A stretch of 64,000 nucleotides of DNA from Flavobacterium resistens (GCF_900182645.1 NZ_FXTA01000001.1:372001-436000); one strand, 5' to 3'. Counted from the first letter of the stretch, positions 29,946-39,429 are shown. Program-made: numbers and translations. Notes: generated by a model not told the origin, from the letters alone.

Positions 29946-30521
29946 ATGATTTCAGATTTCTTTGAAACTAATAACTATTTTGTGGACAAAAAAGATGGCT
30001 TTCAGGAAAGCTGTCATATTTATAACGAAAAAAGAGAAAGAATAGGCCGAATTAAACAAAAATTCAGTTTTATTCAAAAAATCCTCCCAGCAACTATTGG
30101 CAAATCAATACTTCCTTTTAACATTGAAATTAGAAGCGCAAATGGCGGTTTAGAAGCCACTATTTCAAAAAGAGGCAATTTCTTGAAATCGGAAATTGTA
30201 ATTCAGGATGCCACGGGAAAAAAAATAGGCATAATAAATCCAAAATTCAGCTTTTCTAAACCTGAATTCAAGATCCTAAATACTTCCAATCATGTCATTG
30301 CAGAAATTTGTGATGTCTGGAAAAAATCTAATTTTATTATTAATGATTCCTCCGAAAATCAGATTGGATCAATAAACAACAATTGGAACGGGACTCTGAA
30401 AAATAAATCTACATCAACAGACAGCTATAAAATAAGTGTCATGCCAAATTATTCTAAATATGAAGAAAAGATAGCTGTTTTATCTAGCGCAATTGTTCTT
30501 AATATGTGCTTTTTAAGTTAG
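29946..30521 (+). CDS. Scramblase / LURP-one-related family protein
   Basis: The 191-residue protein has the tubby-like beta-barrel pattern of bacterial phospholipid-scramblase-related proteins. Repeated strands such as CHIYNEKRERIGRIKQK, IVIQDATGKKIGIINPKF and FIINDSSENQIGSINNNWNG are followed by TSTDSYKISV and a C-terminal hydrophobic helix (EEKIAVLSSAIVLNMCFL). Start 29946 is chosen because the family begins close to FFETNNYFV and because a good promoter lies between 29878 and 29910. The longer frame from 29802 would add an atypical hydrophobic N-terminus overlapping that promoter. Function in bacteria is unknown; lipid or membrane association is inferred from the family. It has its own promoter and is followed by a terminator. 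Confidence 0.75.
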   Translation: MISDFFETNNYFVDKKDGFQESCHIYNEKRERIGRIKQKFSFIQKILPATIGKSILPFNIEIRSANGGLEATISKRGNFLKSEIVIQDATGKKIGIINPKFSFSKPEFKILNTSNHVIAEICDVWKKSNFIINDSSENQIGSINNNWNGTLKNKSTSTDSYKISVMPNYSKYEEKIAVLSSAIVLNMCFLS

Positions 30522-30548
30522 AAAATATCTATTAAATAAATATAAAAA

Positions 30549-30574
30549 AAGGCTAACTGTAAAAAGTTAGCCTT
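30549..30574. terminator. Bidirectional terminator
   Basis: A 10-bp stem AAGGCTAACT with its complement and a 6-nt loop lies between the converging scramblase-like gene and the 69-residue membrane protein gene, flanked by A- and T-rich sequence. Confidence 0.85.
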
Positions 30575-30587
30575 TAAAATTACTTGC

Positions 30588-30797
30588 TTATTTTTTATAA
30601 AGTTTATACATAAAGTAAATTCCTCCTATAAAAAGGGCAACAATAATAAATATTGGGAATATCAAATAAAAGTAACTTACAATATAATAAGTATCATGAA
30701 TATTAATTGTAAAAGAATATTGAACTAAGTAGAAATAGACAAATAGTAAAATACAGATTGCCAAAAAAATTAAATAATTTCTATTTAGTATTTTCAT
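30588..30797 (-). CDS. Small two-helix membrane protein with a cytochrome-oxidase-like HDTYY motif
   Basis: The 69-residue protein has two membrane helices (about 9-29 and 42-64) and a basic C-terminus (YKLYKK). The second helix is introduced by NIHDTYYIVSYFYL (32-45). This closely resembles the segment HDTYY-V-V-A-HFHY of heme-copper oxidase subunit I, but both His residues that bind heme and copper-site heme there are Tyr here. It cannot bind heme in the same way. It lies 77 bases downstream of the 118-residue exported protein on the same strand and is followed by a terminator. The function is unknown; the resemblance may be remote homology or chance. Confidence 0.7.
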   Translation of the reverse strand: MKILNRNYLIFLAICILLFVYFYLVQYSFTINIHDTYYIVSYFYLIFPIFIIVALFIGGIYFMYKLYKK

Positions 30798-30874
30798 ATA
30801 TTTTTGTTATAAAAAAACATTATACAATTTAAAATCACAAAGGTGCAGTAGAAAGAGCTTAGAAAAGATCAAAT

Positions 30875-31231
30875 TTAATCGTAGATTGTTCTAAACATAT
30901 AAGCAACATTGTAATACATGTTTTTTTCTTCTAAAAAAACATAAAATATCAACTGCTTGTTAGGGTTGTCATTTTTAATGATATTATCTAATTCAACCCT
31001 ATCAATATTCAAGTTTAATTTTTTATCACTACGATTAGGACTAGAGCTGAAAAAAATCTTCTTTTTATTAACTAATATCCTAAAACCTGAAATAGTTTGA
31101 ATACCATTTTCAGTCCTATATAGAATTTCATCAGTATTTTTATTAAACTTAAAAATATAGATTGTCTCATTCTGCTGAGAAAAAGCCATAAAACCAACCA
31201 ATATCGCAATTATTAAAAATATCTTTTTCAT
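30875..31231 (-). CDS. Small exported hypothetical protein
   Basis: The 118-residue precursor has a clear signal peptide (MKKIFLIIAILVGFMAFSQ, 1-19). The mature part of about 99 residues is rich in Lys, Asn and aromatic residues with beta-strand character (ETIYIFKFNKNTDEILYR, KQLIFYVFLEEKNMYYNVAYMFR). It is not recognised. The ATG directly abuts the stop of the upstream metallopeptidase-like lipoprotein gene, with no intervening base, so the two are likely cotranslated. It could be a partner or inhibitor of that protein; this is inference from arrangement only. Confidence 0.7.
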   Translation of the reverse strand: MKKIFLIIAILVGFMAFSQQNETIYIFKFNKNTDEILYRTENGIQTISGFRILVNKKKIFFSSSPNRSDKKLNLNIDRVELDNIIKNDNPNKQLIFYVFLEEKNMYYNVAYMFRTIYD

Positions 31232-32653
31232 TTATTGACAATTTTTTTTCGCTTTCAATAGCCAGTTATTATATATGTCCTTGATAATCATTCTGTCAAC
31301 TACGCTTTTTGAATTCCAAGCATCGGTTCCTTGTAAACCTTGCCATGCCAGTGCCTCGTATTCTGCCTGTGTTAAAGTGTTATCAAATCCTTTTAGAAAT
31401 GAGACTATTGTTTCCCTGTAAAGATCTGCCATTTGTTGATGCTGCATTCCATCTATACCATATTTTGTATAATAACCATACAATACAGGGTAGTCGTGCT
31501 GATTTAATGCCTCTGCTAATTTACCACCATCAATTGCACCATTTGTTGATGCTAAATATAAAAGTTTTTTAAACATTTCAGCATGAATCATTTCGTGAAT
31601 AAAAGTCCTAGCAATCTCTAAAGCAGGCTTATTACTTAATGTATTTTCGTTGAAGGTTATTGTAATAATATAATTAATAGGAGGGTCAGTTTTACCATTA
31701 ACGGCATCTGGTAAACTGGTACTTGCAGCTAATTTTAAATCTGCCACAGAAAAATCATTGTCAATTTTTTTTAAATAGCTTTGAAAAATTGGTGATCCTC
31801 CTAATTTGGAATATAGTCCTGCTAAACACGGGTTTTTTGAAAATGAAGCATCCTGAATTATTGGATTAGGCGCAGTTCCACCTCCACTACTCGCCCCGCC
31901 ACCACCTGGCGAAGTATAACCTCCTGCATCACCGCCTCCAATTACAGGAGAACGTGGTCCATAATACTCAACAGGACTTCCTTTACTTGGAGCACTTACA
32001 GGAACTTCTCTTAATGCCCCACCATTGAATGTTGTTTCGGTGCCTCCGTTGCTTTTGCCACCGCATCCACCATCACCAAAATCAGCATAAATACAAGGAG
32101 CTTCAATCGGAGCTTTGTTGGTTGAGTTTCTAGTAGTGTAATCTATAATTTCTACAACACCCGTTTCTATAACTTGATTGTTCTCAAATCTGGCTGCTCT
32201 CACAAAACCAGTCTTTAAATCCCAAACACTAATAAAACCTGTAAAGTCACCGCCATCTATAGAATGCTTTTTAAGTGGAACATATTTATTAGTAACAATT
32301 TCATAAACTAACGCCTTGTAATCTTTCTCGCCTGTCTTGTAAATGTACAATCTTTGCTCCCAAAATTCCCTATTGTCCTTTTTCTTTTCAACTATAGGCA
32401 CAATTGTCGTTTCCGTACCATCTTGTGAATTTGTGATTTTTGCTTCATCCCAGTTGTACTTTAAATTATCTATCAAAAAATAATTCTCACCTTCGGATTC
32501 ATATTTGCTAAACCACTATTGTGATTCTTTTAATTTAGCGCTTGAATTTCCGTCTTGCCTTTCTAAGTTTTCATCATTTGTGCAATTAGCGGAAAGCATC
32601 ATAATACACAAGAAAAGCGCAATTTTCTTTAAAATTTTAATTTTGTGGATCAT
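31232..32653 (-). pseudogene. Lipoprotein with HExxH metallopeptidase-like C-terminus, split by an in-frame amber codon
   Basis: ATG 32653 opens a frame with a lipoprotein signal peptide (MIHKIKILKKIALFLCIMML then SANC, Cys 24). After 45 codons comes TAG at 32516-32518. The same frame then continues uninterrupted (WFSKYESEGENYF..., then LKYNWDEAK) for about 425 residues to 31232. Downstream are a beta-rich region (about 60-195), a Gly/Ser/Pro linker (about 205-255) and a helical C-terminal domain with FIHEMIHAEMF, a zinc-protease-type HExxH. A single CAG-to-TAG change could explain the stop. The only start codons after it are non-ATG (TTG at 32476) and would lose the export signal. Either a recent pseudogene, a sequencing error, or readthrough. 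Confidence 0.8.
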
Positions 32654-32878
32654 AATTTTAAGGTTTAATAGTTAATTAAAACCAAATTATGACTCTAAAA
32701 ATCAAACACTTGACACTAAAAGCCCAAAGAATATCACAATAAGACTTTTCTTATATTTCAAATGTACTTGCAATTCTGAAACACAATTACAGTTGCCTAA
32801 AATTGGATTAAAACGCAATAAATACTTTAATTAAATGTTTATACATAATAGAGATAAACAAATTAATTTTAAGAATAT

Positions 32879-33499
32879 ATGCATTTAGTACAATTGAAAA
32901 ATAGAATAGGATTTTTGTCTTTAATTCTTGCAATCGGAATTTCGGTTCAAGGTTATGCGCAAAAAGAACTGGATAACAAATACAAGCCAATTCCGGCGAA
33001 GACTCCAAAAACAAAAGAAGTTGTTCCGCCAAAAGAAGAAGCTCCGAAAGTTAATCCGCCTGCTCCTGTTGAAAAGCCAGATCCTTCGAAAATTGATCCA
33101 AAAGAATTATTCAAGGATACCAATTTGTATAAGTCACCTGCAAATGTAGAAGGCATTTTTTACAGACAAAATCAATTTTTAGGAAGTTTTAAAACATCAA
33201 CTTTTACCTCAACAATTCGTTATCGCGACGCCGCTTTTGTAGATGGCGATAAAATTAAAGTCTATTTAAACGATAAGGTAATTGAGCCTGAAGTTACAAT
33301 GAATGGAGAATATCAGGGTTTTAAAATAACTTTGGTTCCTGGAATTAATAAAATTGATTTTGAAGCTTTAAACGAAGGATCAGCTTCACCAAATACTGCG
33401 GAATTCCAAGTATATGATGACAAAGGCGCAGTAATTGAATCCAGCCAATGGAATGTTGGAACTGGATACAAAGCCACAATTGTTCTGTATAAAGAATAA
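32879..33499 (+). CDS. Conserved secreted protein with Pro/Lys-rich linker
   Basis: The 206-residue precursor has a signal peptide (about 1-27, ending GYAQ), a Pro/Lys/Glu-rich flexible segment (about 35-75, VVPPKEEAPKVNPPAPVEKP) and a C-terminal beta-sandwich-like region (about 85-206) ending in alternating strands (KATIVLYKE). There is no enzymatic motif. The proline-rich segment suggests a periplasmic spacer, perhaps anchored at or crossing peptidoglycan. It is expressed divergently from the split lipoprotein gene and followed by a strong terminator. Similar secreted proteins occur in Flavobacteriaceae, but no function can be assigned. Confidence 0.8.
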   Translation: MHLVQLKNRIGFLSLILAIGISVQGYAQKELDNKYKPIPAKTPKTKEVVPPKEEAPKVNPPAPVEKPDPSKIDPKELFKDTNLYKSPANVEGIFYRQNQFLGSFKTSTFTSTIRYRDAAFVDGDKIKVYLNDKVIEPEVTMNGEYQGFKITLVPGINKIDFEALNEGSASPNTAEFQVYDDKGAVIESSQWNVGTGYKATIVLYKE

Positions 33500-33528
33500 T
33501 TCAGGCTTAAGAAATAAAAACAGAAATC

Positions 33529-33559
33529 AAAAATCCCACTTTATTGAAGTGGGATTTTT
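33529..33559. terminator. Bidirectional terminator
   Basis: A 12-bp perfect stem (AAAAATCCCACT with complement) and a 7-nt loop lie between the secreted-protein gene and the converging AI-2E-family gene. Confidence 0.9.
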
Positions 33560-33584
33560 AGTTCTATTCTAATTCAAAACATAC

Positions 33585-34679
33585 TTATTCCAAAGGTTCT
33601 GGAATTTCCAAAGGATCAACTACAGGTTCTTGATGATCGTTAACCCAAGCAATAAATAATTTATAACCAATTGAAAAAACAATTGGGCCGACAAACAATC
33701 CAATAAATCCAGACATAATAAATCCGCCTATAACGCCGAGGAAAATAACTAACATTGGCACAAGAGCGCCTTTTCCAAGTAATAACGGTTTTAAAACATT
33801 ATCTGAAAGTCCGCTAATTATGAAAAATATCGTCCAAAAAATGGCATAACCCGAATCTCCGGTCGAAAACAAATAAACGATAACGCCAATATTTATTATG
33901 ATTGGTCCAATCTGTAAAATTGAAAATATCAAACAAATCAAAGTCAAAATTCCCGCATACGGAATATCGGCTAAAAACAATCCGATTGCCTGAATAATGG
34001 TCTGAATAACGGCAACTCCTAATATTCCTTTTACAACCTGATAAATTGTCGAAACTGAAATGGTCATAATTTCTTCTGCTTCATTACCAGCAATTTTTCT
34101 TAAAAATTTCATAGCAAAAGCTTTAGCGCCTGGTGTAACCAACAAAATTCCTGCAATGATAACGGATAATATAAATTGCAGAAATGCAGCTCCCGAACTT
34201 AAAATACTTCCCATAATTTTTGCCGAAAATTCTTTTATTTGGTCTTGATATTTAATTACGCCCTGCTCTAGATCAGTTGACATAGCAAGCAAAAATTCAT
34301 ACAAAGGTTTCCCTATTATCGGCCACTCTTTTATAGATTGTCCCGGAGGCGAAATTTTAAGTGTTCCTGCTTCAAAACTGCTTTTCAATTCTAAAAAATT
34401 AGCTGTTGCTGCCTTTAAAAAATAAATTAATGGCACTAACATTATTGCGATAATTACAATAGTTATAATCACGGATGCCAACGTTTTTCGTCCCTTTAAT
34501 ACTTTCTGCAGAAATTCAAATAAAGGTAGAAATACAACCGAAAGAATTACTGCCCAAAGAATCGGCATAAAAAATGGCAACAACAATTTGAGACAAAATC
34601 CAACAATCAGGAAAATGAAAAATAATTGTAAAATAGTATCAAAGAGCTCTTTGCGTTTAATTGAATTTGAAGTTTCCAT
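33585..34679 (-). CDS. AI-2E family transporter
   Basis: The 364-residue protein has about eight membrane helices and typical family segments: PFFMPILWAVILSVVFLPL near the N-terminus, AGILLVTPGAKAFAMKFL in the middle, and ISGLSDNVLKPLLLGKGALVPMLVIFLGVIGGFIMSGFIGLFVGPI at the C-terminus. Members export diverse small molecules or act as Na+/H+-coupled carriers; the autoinducer-2 role holds for only some. It lies 36 bases after the ion-channel gene and is the last gene of the TolC/HlyD/MFS-led minus-strand run. Confidence 0.92.
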   Translation of the reverse strand: METSNSIKRKELFDTILQLFFIFLIVGFCLKLLLPFFMPILWAVILSVVFLPLFEFLQKVLKGRKTLASVIITIVIIAIMLVPLIYFLKAATANFLELKSSFEAGTLKISPPGQSIKEWPIIGKPLYEFLLAMSTDLEQGVIKYQDQIKEFSAKIMGSILSSGAAFLQFILSVIIAGILLVTPGAKAFAMKFLRKIAGNEAEEIMTISVSTIYQVVKGILGVAVIQTIIQAIGLFLADIPYAGILTLICLIFSILQIGPIIINIGVIVYLFSTGDSGYAIFWTIFFIISGLSDNVLKPLLLGKGALVPMLVIFLGVIGGFIMSGFIGLFVGPIVFSIGYKLFIAWVNDHQEPVVDPLEIPEPLE

Positions 34680-34715
34680 GTTTATTTTGATTTAGATATG
34701 ATTGGTTTAATTTGA

Positions 34716-35408
34716 TTATTCTTGCTTTTTGATAGAAAAGTTGGCATCGGAAACCAATCTTCCTATTAAGATTACGGGATATAAAACTCCGGTAAGAACT
34801 TCGATCTGAACTAAAGAACGCGCCAAAGGATGCAACGGTACTATTTCACCAAAACCTGTCGAAGTAATACTGACATAACTGAAATACATAAAACTGGCCT
34901 GATCACTATTAATTTCAAATTGAGACTTGACAATGTTAAAAGAACCTTCGATATGTCTAAACAGAAATAAATACAGTGTACACCAAAGCTGTACCAGCAA
35001 CATATAAACTACAACTGAACCTATAATGCGATATGTTGTTACGGGTCCCGGCTCTAAAACCTTTCTTAGAACCAGCAGAATTAAAAGCCCCATAACCGCT
35101 ATAGTCAAAAAGAGATCTGCAAATAAAATAATGATGTTTCTGTTGAAATAATCAATCCACTGAATGATGACAAACAAAATGGGAATGATAGAAATAATAA
35201 ACGCCTGCTTTTTGTGCTTAGAAAGCGAAAAAATTCCAGCAAACAAAAACAGCATCCAAAAAATATTGAGCCCGACCATAAAACGCGGATAACTTCCAAA
35301 AAATGGAATGGCAATAAAATGCATAATGCATAACAAAATCAGCATACCGCCGAGTCCGCTTTCCTTTTTCCATAAGCCAAATAAAAAGCGATTCTCTTTA
35401 TCTTTCAT
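34716..35408 (-). CDS. Two-pore-helix type ion channel (Ion_trans_2)
   Basis: The 230-residue membrane protein has about six hydrophobic segments; the last pair frames a pore loop. The loop reads YVSITSTGFGEIVPLHPLARSL, the Ion_trans_2 pattern with a GFG filter where classical potassium channels have GYG, and Glu where they have Asp. No RCK or cyclic-nucleotide domain follows, so gating input is not visible. It lies between the MFS pump gene (41-base gap) and the AI-2E gene. A potassium channel is likely, though the filter variant leaves selectivity open. Confidence 0.85.
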   Translation of the reverse strand: MKDKENRFLFGLWKKESGLGGMLILLCIMHFIAIPFFGSYPRFMVGLNIFWMLFLFAGIFSLSKHKKQAFIISIIPILFVIIQWIDYFNRNIIILFADLFLTIAVMGLLILLVLRKVLEPGPVTTYRIIGSVVVYMLLVQLWCTLYLFLFRHIEGSFNIVKSQFEINSDQASFMYFSYVSITSTGFGEIVPLHPLARSLVQIEVLTGVLYPVILIGRLVSDANFSIKKQE

Positions 35409-35449
35409 AATAACTCATTTTATTAGTTCAATTGCTTTCTTCAAAACCC

Positions 35450-37018
35450 TCAAATTGGTATTGGCTCTACTTCTACTCTGCCAATTGGTCTTCGCCATAA
35501 TTTGAAAAGCAGAATTATAAAAATGGGCAAAAAACATATTGCCGACATAACGAGATAAACGTCTTTATAGGCTAATAATATTGAAGCTTGCGAGGTTTGG
35601 TTTGAAAGGCTTTTCTCCGCTTTTTTTTGTGCTTCGGCATCTGATAATCCCATGTATAAAAAGTTCTTTTTGTAGCTTTCTAATTGATTTTCTGCCATTT
35701 TATTAACCGATGATAATTGCTGGCTCAAACCTGTTTTATGCTGTACATTCATGTTAGAAATAAAAGTTCCTAAAACAGCACCGCCTAATAATGACGCAAA
35801 AATGGCCTGTGCAATAATGCCGCTCATCATTCTTGAAGTGCTCAATTGTGGCGGCACGCCTTCAGAAATATATAATAGAGAAACAGGAAATAGAAACCCC
35901 ATTCCTAAACCTTTAAAAACCAGAGGAACAAAAAAATCAGAAGAATCAACTCCGGGATAAAATCTAAAAAATAGAATAATATGATAGAATCCATAACAGG
36001 CAAAACCCATAATCCAAATTGTTGCTAAATAGATTCGTTTATACAAAAGATAAGTCGAAAGCGGAATCGAAATGCATAAACCAAACAATATCGCCAAATG
36101 GGTTAATGCATTAAGCACCGAATCAAAACCTAAAACGTTTGTCATATAACCTGTTACAACGCTTCCCGTTCCGTTCATAATTCCGATGTAAAACATCAAA
36201 AAAGCACCTATAACTACATTTTTGAATTTATAAACATCAGGATTAATAATGGGATCGTTAGTGAAACGAACATGCAACAGATAAATTCCTGCCATTATAA
36301 ATAAAAGACCAATTGCTAATACAATTTTCGGATCACTGAGCCAGTTTCTGGTTTGTCCTTCGGCGCATAAAAAAAGAATAATCAGAAAAAATAAAAGCAT
36401 GACAATCCAACCTCGCCAATCAAATTGAAAGGGTGTTTTCATTGGAGCAACATCAACTTTATAAAAATACCATGCCAGTAAAATGCAAATCAAAAAGTTG
36501 ACATTCAAAAAATAAATTCCGAATGTCCAATTGTGAAAACTGGTAAAATGAGCTCCAAAATATTGATAAAGATGCTGACTTCCTTTTTGAATAAACTGCA
36601 GTATTCCATACAACAAAGCCATATTAAATGCCGGATTATATTTTATTAGAATAGGCACCATTGAAGCAAATATTCCAATTACAGAAACAATCGCCAAAAG
36701 CGATCTAAAAAAAACAAACCATTCGATACTTGGCACAAATAATAAAGCCGAATTAAAAATCAACGACAAAAAACCTGCAGATAAAATCATGGTGCGAACT
36801 TTTATCTGTTTTCCTAATTTTAAGCCCAAAGGCATAAAACCAAGCATCACAAAAATTGGAATATAAACCGAATATGTAAATACAGTAGTCGAAGCTCCAA
36901 AATGGCCCATGACTTGAGAATTATCGTAAGTTGTCACATTGAGGCCATTAAAAAAAGGAATCGTAAGGATATATAATCCTATGAGAGTAAAAACGCTTCC
37001 TTTTTTTCCTGCAAACAT
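35450..37018 (-). CDS. MFS transporter, DHA2 (EmrB-like) family
   Basis: The 522-residue protein has about 14 membrane helices, as in DHA2 drug:proton antiporters. Features include the motif-A-like loop GLKLGKQIKVRTM after helix 2, and motif-C-like GLGMGFLFPVSLLYI in the later half. A soluble helical stretch (about 440-485, QLESYKKNFLYMGLSDAEAQKKAEKSLSNQ) precedes the last helix. It follows the HlyD gene by three bases. With that adaptor and the TolC protein it forms an EmrAB-TolC-type tripartite drug or metabolite exporter. Confidence 0.93.
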   Translation of the reverse strand: MFAGKKGSVFTLIGLYILTIPFFNGLNVTTYDNSQVMGHFGASTTVFTYSVYIPIFVMLGFMPLGLKLGKQIKVRTMILSAGFLSLIFNSALLFVPSIEWFVFFRSLLAIVSVIGIFASMVPILIKYNPAFNMALLYGILQFIQKGSQHLYQYFGAHFTSFHNWTFGIYFLNVNFLICILLAWYFYKVDVAPMKTPFQFDWRGWIVMLLFFLIILFLCAEGQTRNWLSDPKIVLAIGLLFIMAGIYLLHVRFTNDPIINPDVYKFKNVVIGAFLMFYIGIMNGTGSVVTGYMTNVLGFDSVLNALTHLAILFGLCISIPLSTYLLYKRIYLATIWIMGFACYGFYHIILFFRFYPGVDSSDFFVPLVFKGLGMGFLFPVSLLYISEGVPPQLSTSRMMSGIIAQAIFASLLGGAVLGTFISNMNVQHKTGLSQQLSSVNKMAENQLESYKKNFLYMGLSDAEAQKKAEKSLSNQTSQASILLAYKDVYLVMSAICFLPIFIILLFKLWRRPIGRVEVEPIPI

Positions 37019-37021
37019 CTC

Positions 37022-38083
37022 TTATTTTTTTACATCAACGGTTACATTCATTCCTGGTCTTACATCCTGCAACTCTTTTGCTGGCGTTTCAAATTCAATT
37101 TTAACTGGAATTCTTTGCGTGATTTTGACAAAATTCCCAGTTGAATTGTCCGGTTCTACCATTGAAAATTTTGCGCCTGTTGCCGGAGAAAATCCAACTA
37201 CTTTTCCTTTAAACTCTTTTCCATCAAGCGCATCAATTGTAATGGTAACTTCTTGTCCGCTTTTGATTTTTTCAATTTGAGTTTCTTTGAAATTCGCCGA
37301 AATCCATAATTTTTGATTGAGAACAATTGTTGCCACAGTCTGATTGGTGTTGATTAATTCACCAATTGACAAATTGCGTTCGCCAACAAATCCGTCGCCT
37401 GGCGCAATAATACTTGTATAGGATAATTGAAGTTTTGCGGCCGCTAAATCTGCTTTTTTACGTGCAACTGTTGCTCTTGCAGCTTCAAGATTAATAGTGC
37501 TTTGTTTCGTTACTGAAGTGCTTGCCTCAAGGTTTTTTTGACCGGCTTTTACATACGCTTCCTCCGATTTTAATTTTGAAATTACCTGATCGTATTGGTT
37601 TCGGGTTACGGCCGAATCTGCATACATATTTTTGAAACGCTGATAATCTTTTTGAGCCTTTTCTAAACTCGCCATATCGCCTGCCAGTTTTTCTTTTCCC
37701 GAAGCCTGATTAGATGCTGATGTTGTTATATTTTGCTCCAATGAATGAAGATTTCCTTCGGCTATAGCCAAATCTGCTTCGGCCTGCATGACTTTTATCA
37801 CATATTCTGAATCATCCAAAACGACCAATGTATCTCCTTTATGAACCGATTGATTGGCTTCAAACCTGATTTCTTTAATATGTCCTGTAGCTCTTGCTGC
37901 AACACTGTTGATATAAGCTTCAACCTGAGCATTATTGGTTGTTTCATAAGTACTGAAGTCAAAAAACAAACTCAAAATCCACAAACCACCTGCTATCAAA
38001 AAAGCAAAAGACAGGACAGTCAAAACGGTATTTCTCCTTTTATCTTTCTGAATGTTTTCATTTTGTGCATTTGCTTCGCTCAT
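37022..38083 (-). CDS. HlyD family adaptor (EmrA-like)
   Basis: The 353-residue protein has a cytoplasmic Lys/Arg-rich start, one membrane helix (about 19-38), a split lipoyl domain (GHIKEIRFEANQSVHKGDTLVVLDD and APGDGFVGERNLSIGELINTNQTV), a helical hairpin (about 90-205) and a C-terminal beta-barrel (ANFKETQIEKIKSGQEVTITID onward). It links the MFS pump to TolC across the periplasm. It starts 11 bases after the TolC stop and ends three bases before the MFS gene. Confidence 0.93.
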   Translation of the reverse strand: MSEANAQNENIQKDKRRNTVLTVLSFAFLIAGGLWILSLFFDFSTYETTNNAQVEAYINSVAARATGHIKEIRFEANQSVHKGDTLVVLDDSEYVIKVMQAEADLAIAEGNLHSLEQNITTSASNQASGKEKLAGDMASLEKAQKDYQRFKNMYADSAVTRNQYDQVISKLKSEEAYVKAGQKNLEASTSVTKQSTINLEAARATVARKKADLAAAKLQLSYTSIIAPGDGFVGERNLSIGELINTNQTVATIVLNQKLWISANFKETQIEKIKSGQEVTITIDALDGKEFKGKVVGFSPATGAKFSMVEPDNSTGNFVKITQRIPVKIEFETPAKELQDVRPGMNVTVDVKK

Positions 38084-38094
38084 ACTATTTTATA

Positions 38095-39429
38095 TTAAAG
38101 TTTTCCCATTGCATATTGCAGCGAATAATATTGAATAATTAAATCTAAATTGGCATTGACCAATGAAATTCTGGAATTATTTAGCTGTAATTCTGCGTCG
38201 ACTATTTCGCTGATTAAAGCAAAATCATTGTCATATCTACTTTTTACGATTTTATAATTGCTCATTGAAAGCTCAACATCTTTCTTATACGTTTTAATAT
38301 TTTCCTTGCTTTCTGCATATCTGACGTAAGCATTCTTAACCTCCGTACTGATTTGATCTTTTGTAACCTGAAGCGCAATGTTACTTTTATCAATTTCCAG
38401 ACGATCACCTGAAATACGATGCTTTAAATTGTAAAAACTCGAAACATCCCAATTCAATGAAACGCCTGCTGCCCAGTAATTCAGAAGATTTACGTAATTC
38501 GGCCATTGTGCCGGATATTCCGTATTCAGGATAAGATTGGCATTTATATTGGGCATAAACCCACTTTTGGTCAAACTCAAAGAAGATTCAGATAATTTGA
38601 TTTTTACTTCGGCACGTTTTATTTCTTCTCTGTTTTGAAAAGCTTCTGCCAAGCTTTCCTGAAGGTTTATATTTTCGGTCGGAAGCATGCTTTCTGCAAC
38701 GACTGGTTTCAGAATTGTATTCGTTGGAAAACCAATTAAAATATCCAGATAATTGCTAATCAATTCAATCGTATTTGTGCTTCTAAAAACCGAAACTTTA
38801 AAATTAGACTGCTGTAATTCGGTTCTCAAAAGATCACTTTTTATATTTTGACCATTATCTACACGCGATTTCAATTGTCTTATTCGAAGATCTGTATTAA
38901 TGATATTCTGTTTCGTTACTTCAATTTGCCTGTATAATTTTTCGAGGGTAAAATATTGCTCTGTAATGGCGTTTTTGACATCTGCTTCGGTCATTTTAAC
39001 CGCTGACTGCTGCATTTGGCTTAAGAGTTCCTGCTGATCAATTCGCTTGTTAATGGCGCTTCCGGCGTAAATGGGTAATGATGATATGATATTGGCGAAA
39101 GCCTGATGATTATAATAATCGACTGTAATATTACTTTGATAAAATCCTTCATAAATTTTTGGATTTCCAATGTAAGTATATCCTCCGTTTACACCTATGC
39201 GTGGCATTTTTGCGATTTTTGCCTGATCGACATTTTCATTGGCAATGGCCAAATCAGTATTTGCAATTTTGAGCTGACGATTGTTCTGAATTCCTAATGA
39301 TATTGCTTCATCCAGCTTAATTATTTTTGCCTTTCCAAGACTATCCTGCTGTGCAAAATTCAAGTTGAAACAGCAAAATGCCAAAGCCAAAAACTTTGAT
39401 TTTAAATCTATGATTTGCCAATACCTCAT
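38095..39429 (-). CDS. TolC family outer-membrane protein of an EmrAB-type pump
   Basis: The 444-residue precursor has a signal peptide (about 1-26) and a TolC fold: KIIKLDEAISLGIQNNRQLKIANTDLAIANENVDQAKIAKMPRIGVNGGYTYIG near the N-terminus and the duplicated helical unit later (KSGFMPNINANLILNTEY; SRYDNDFALISEIVDAELQLNNSRISLVNANLDLIIQYYSLQYAMGKL). It is the first gene of the efflux operon. Upstream lies the perfect palindrome at 39574-39595, a candidate operator shared with the divergent BamA-like gene. Confidence 0.92.
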   Translation of the reverse strand: MRYWQIIDLKSKFLALAFCCFNLNFAQQDSLGKAKIIKLDEAISLGIQNNRQLKIANTDLAIANENVDQAKIAKMPRIGVNGGYTYIGNPKIYEGFYQSNITVDYYNHQAFANIISSLPIYAGSAINKRIDQQELLSQMQQSAVKMTEADVKNAITEQYFTLEKLYRQIEVTKQNIINTDLRIRQLKSRVDNGQNIKSDLLRTELQQSNFKVSVFRSTNTIELISNYLDILIGFPTNTILKPVVAESMLPTENINLQESLAEAFQNREEIKRAEVKIKLSESSLSLTKSGFMPNINANLILNTEYPAQWPNYVNLLNYWAAGVSLNWDVSSFYNLKHRISGDRLEIDKSNIALQVTKDQISTEVKNAYVRYAESKENIKTYKKDVELSMSNYKIVKSRYDNDFALISEIVDAELQLNNSRISLVNANLDLIIQYYSLQYAMGKL

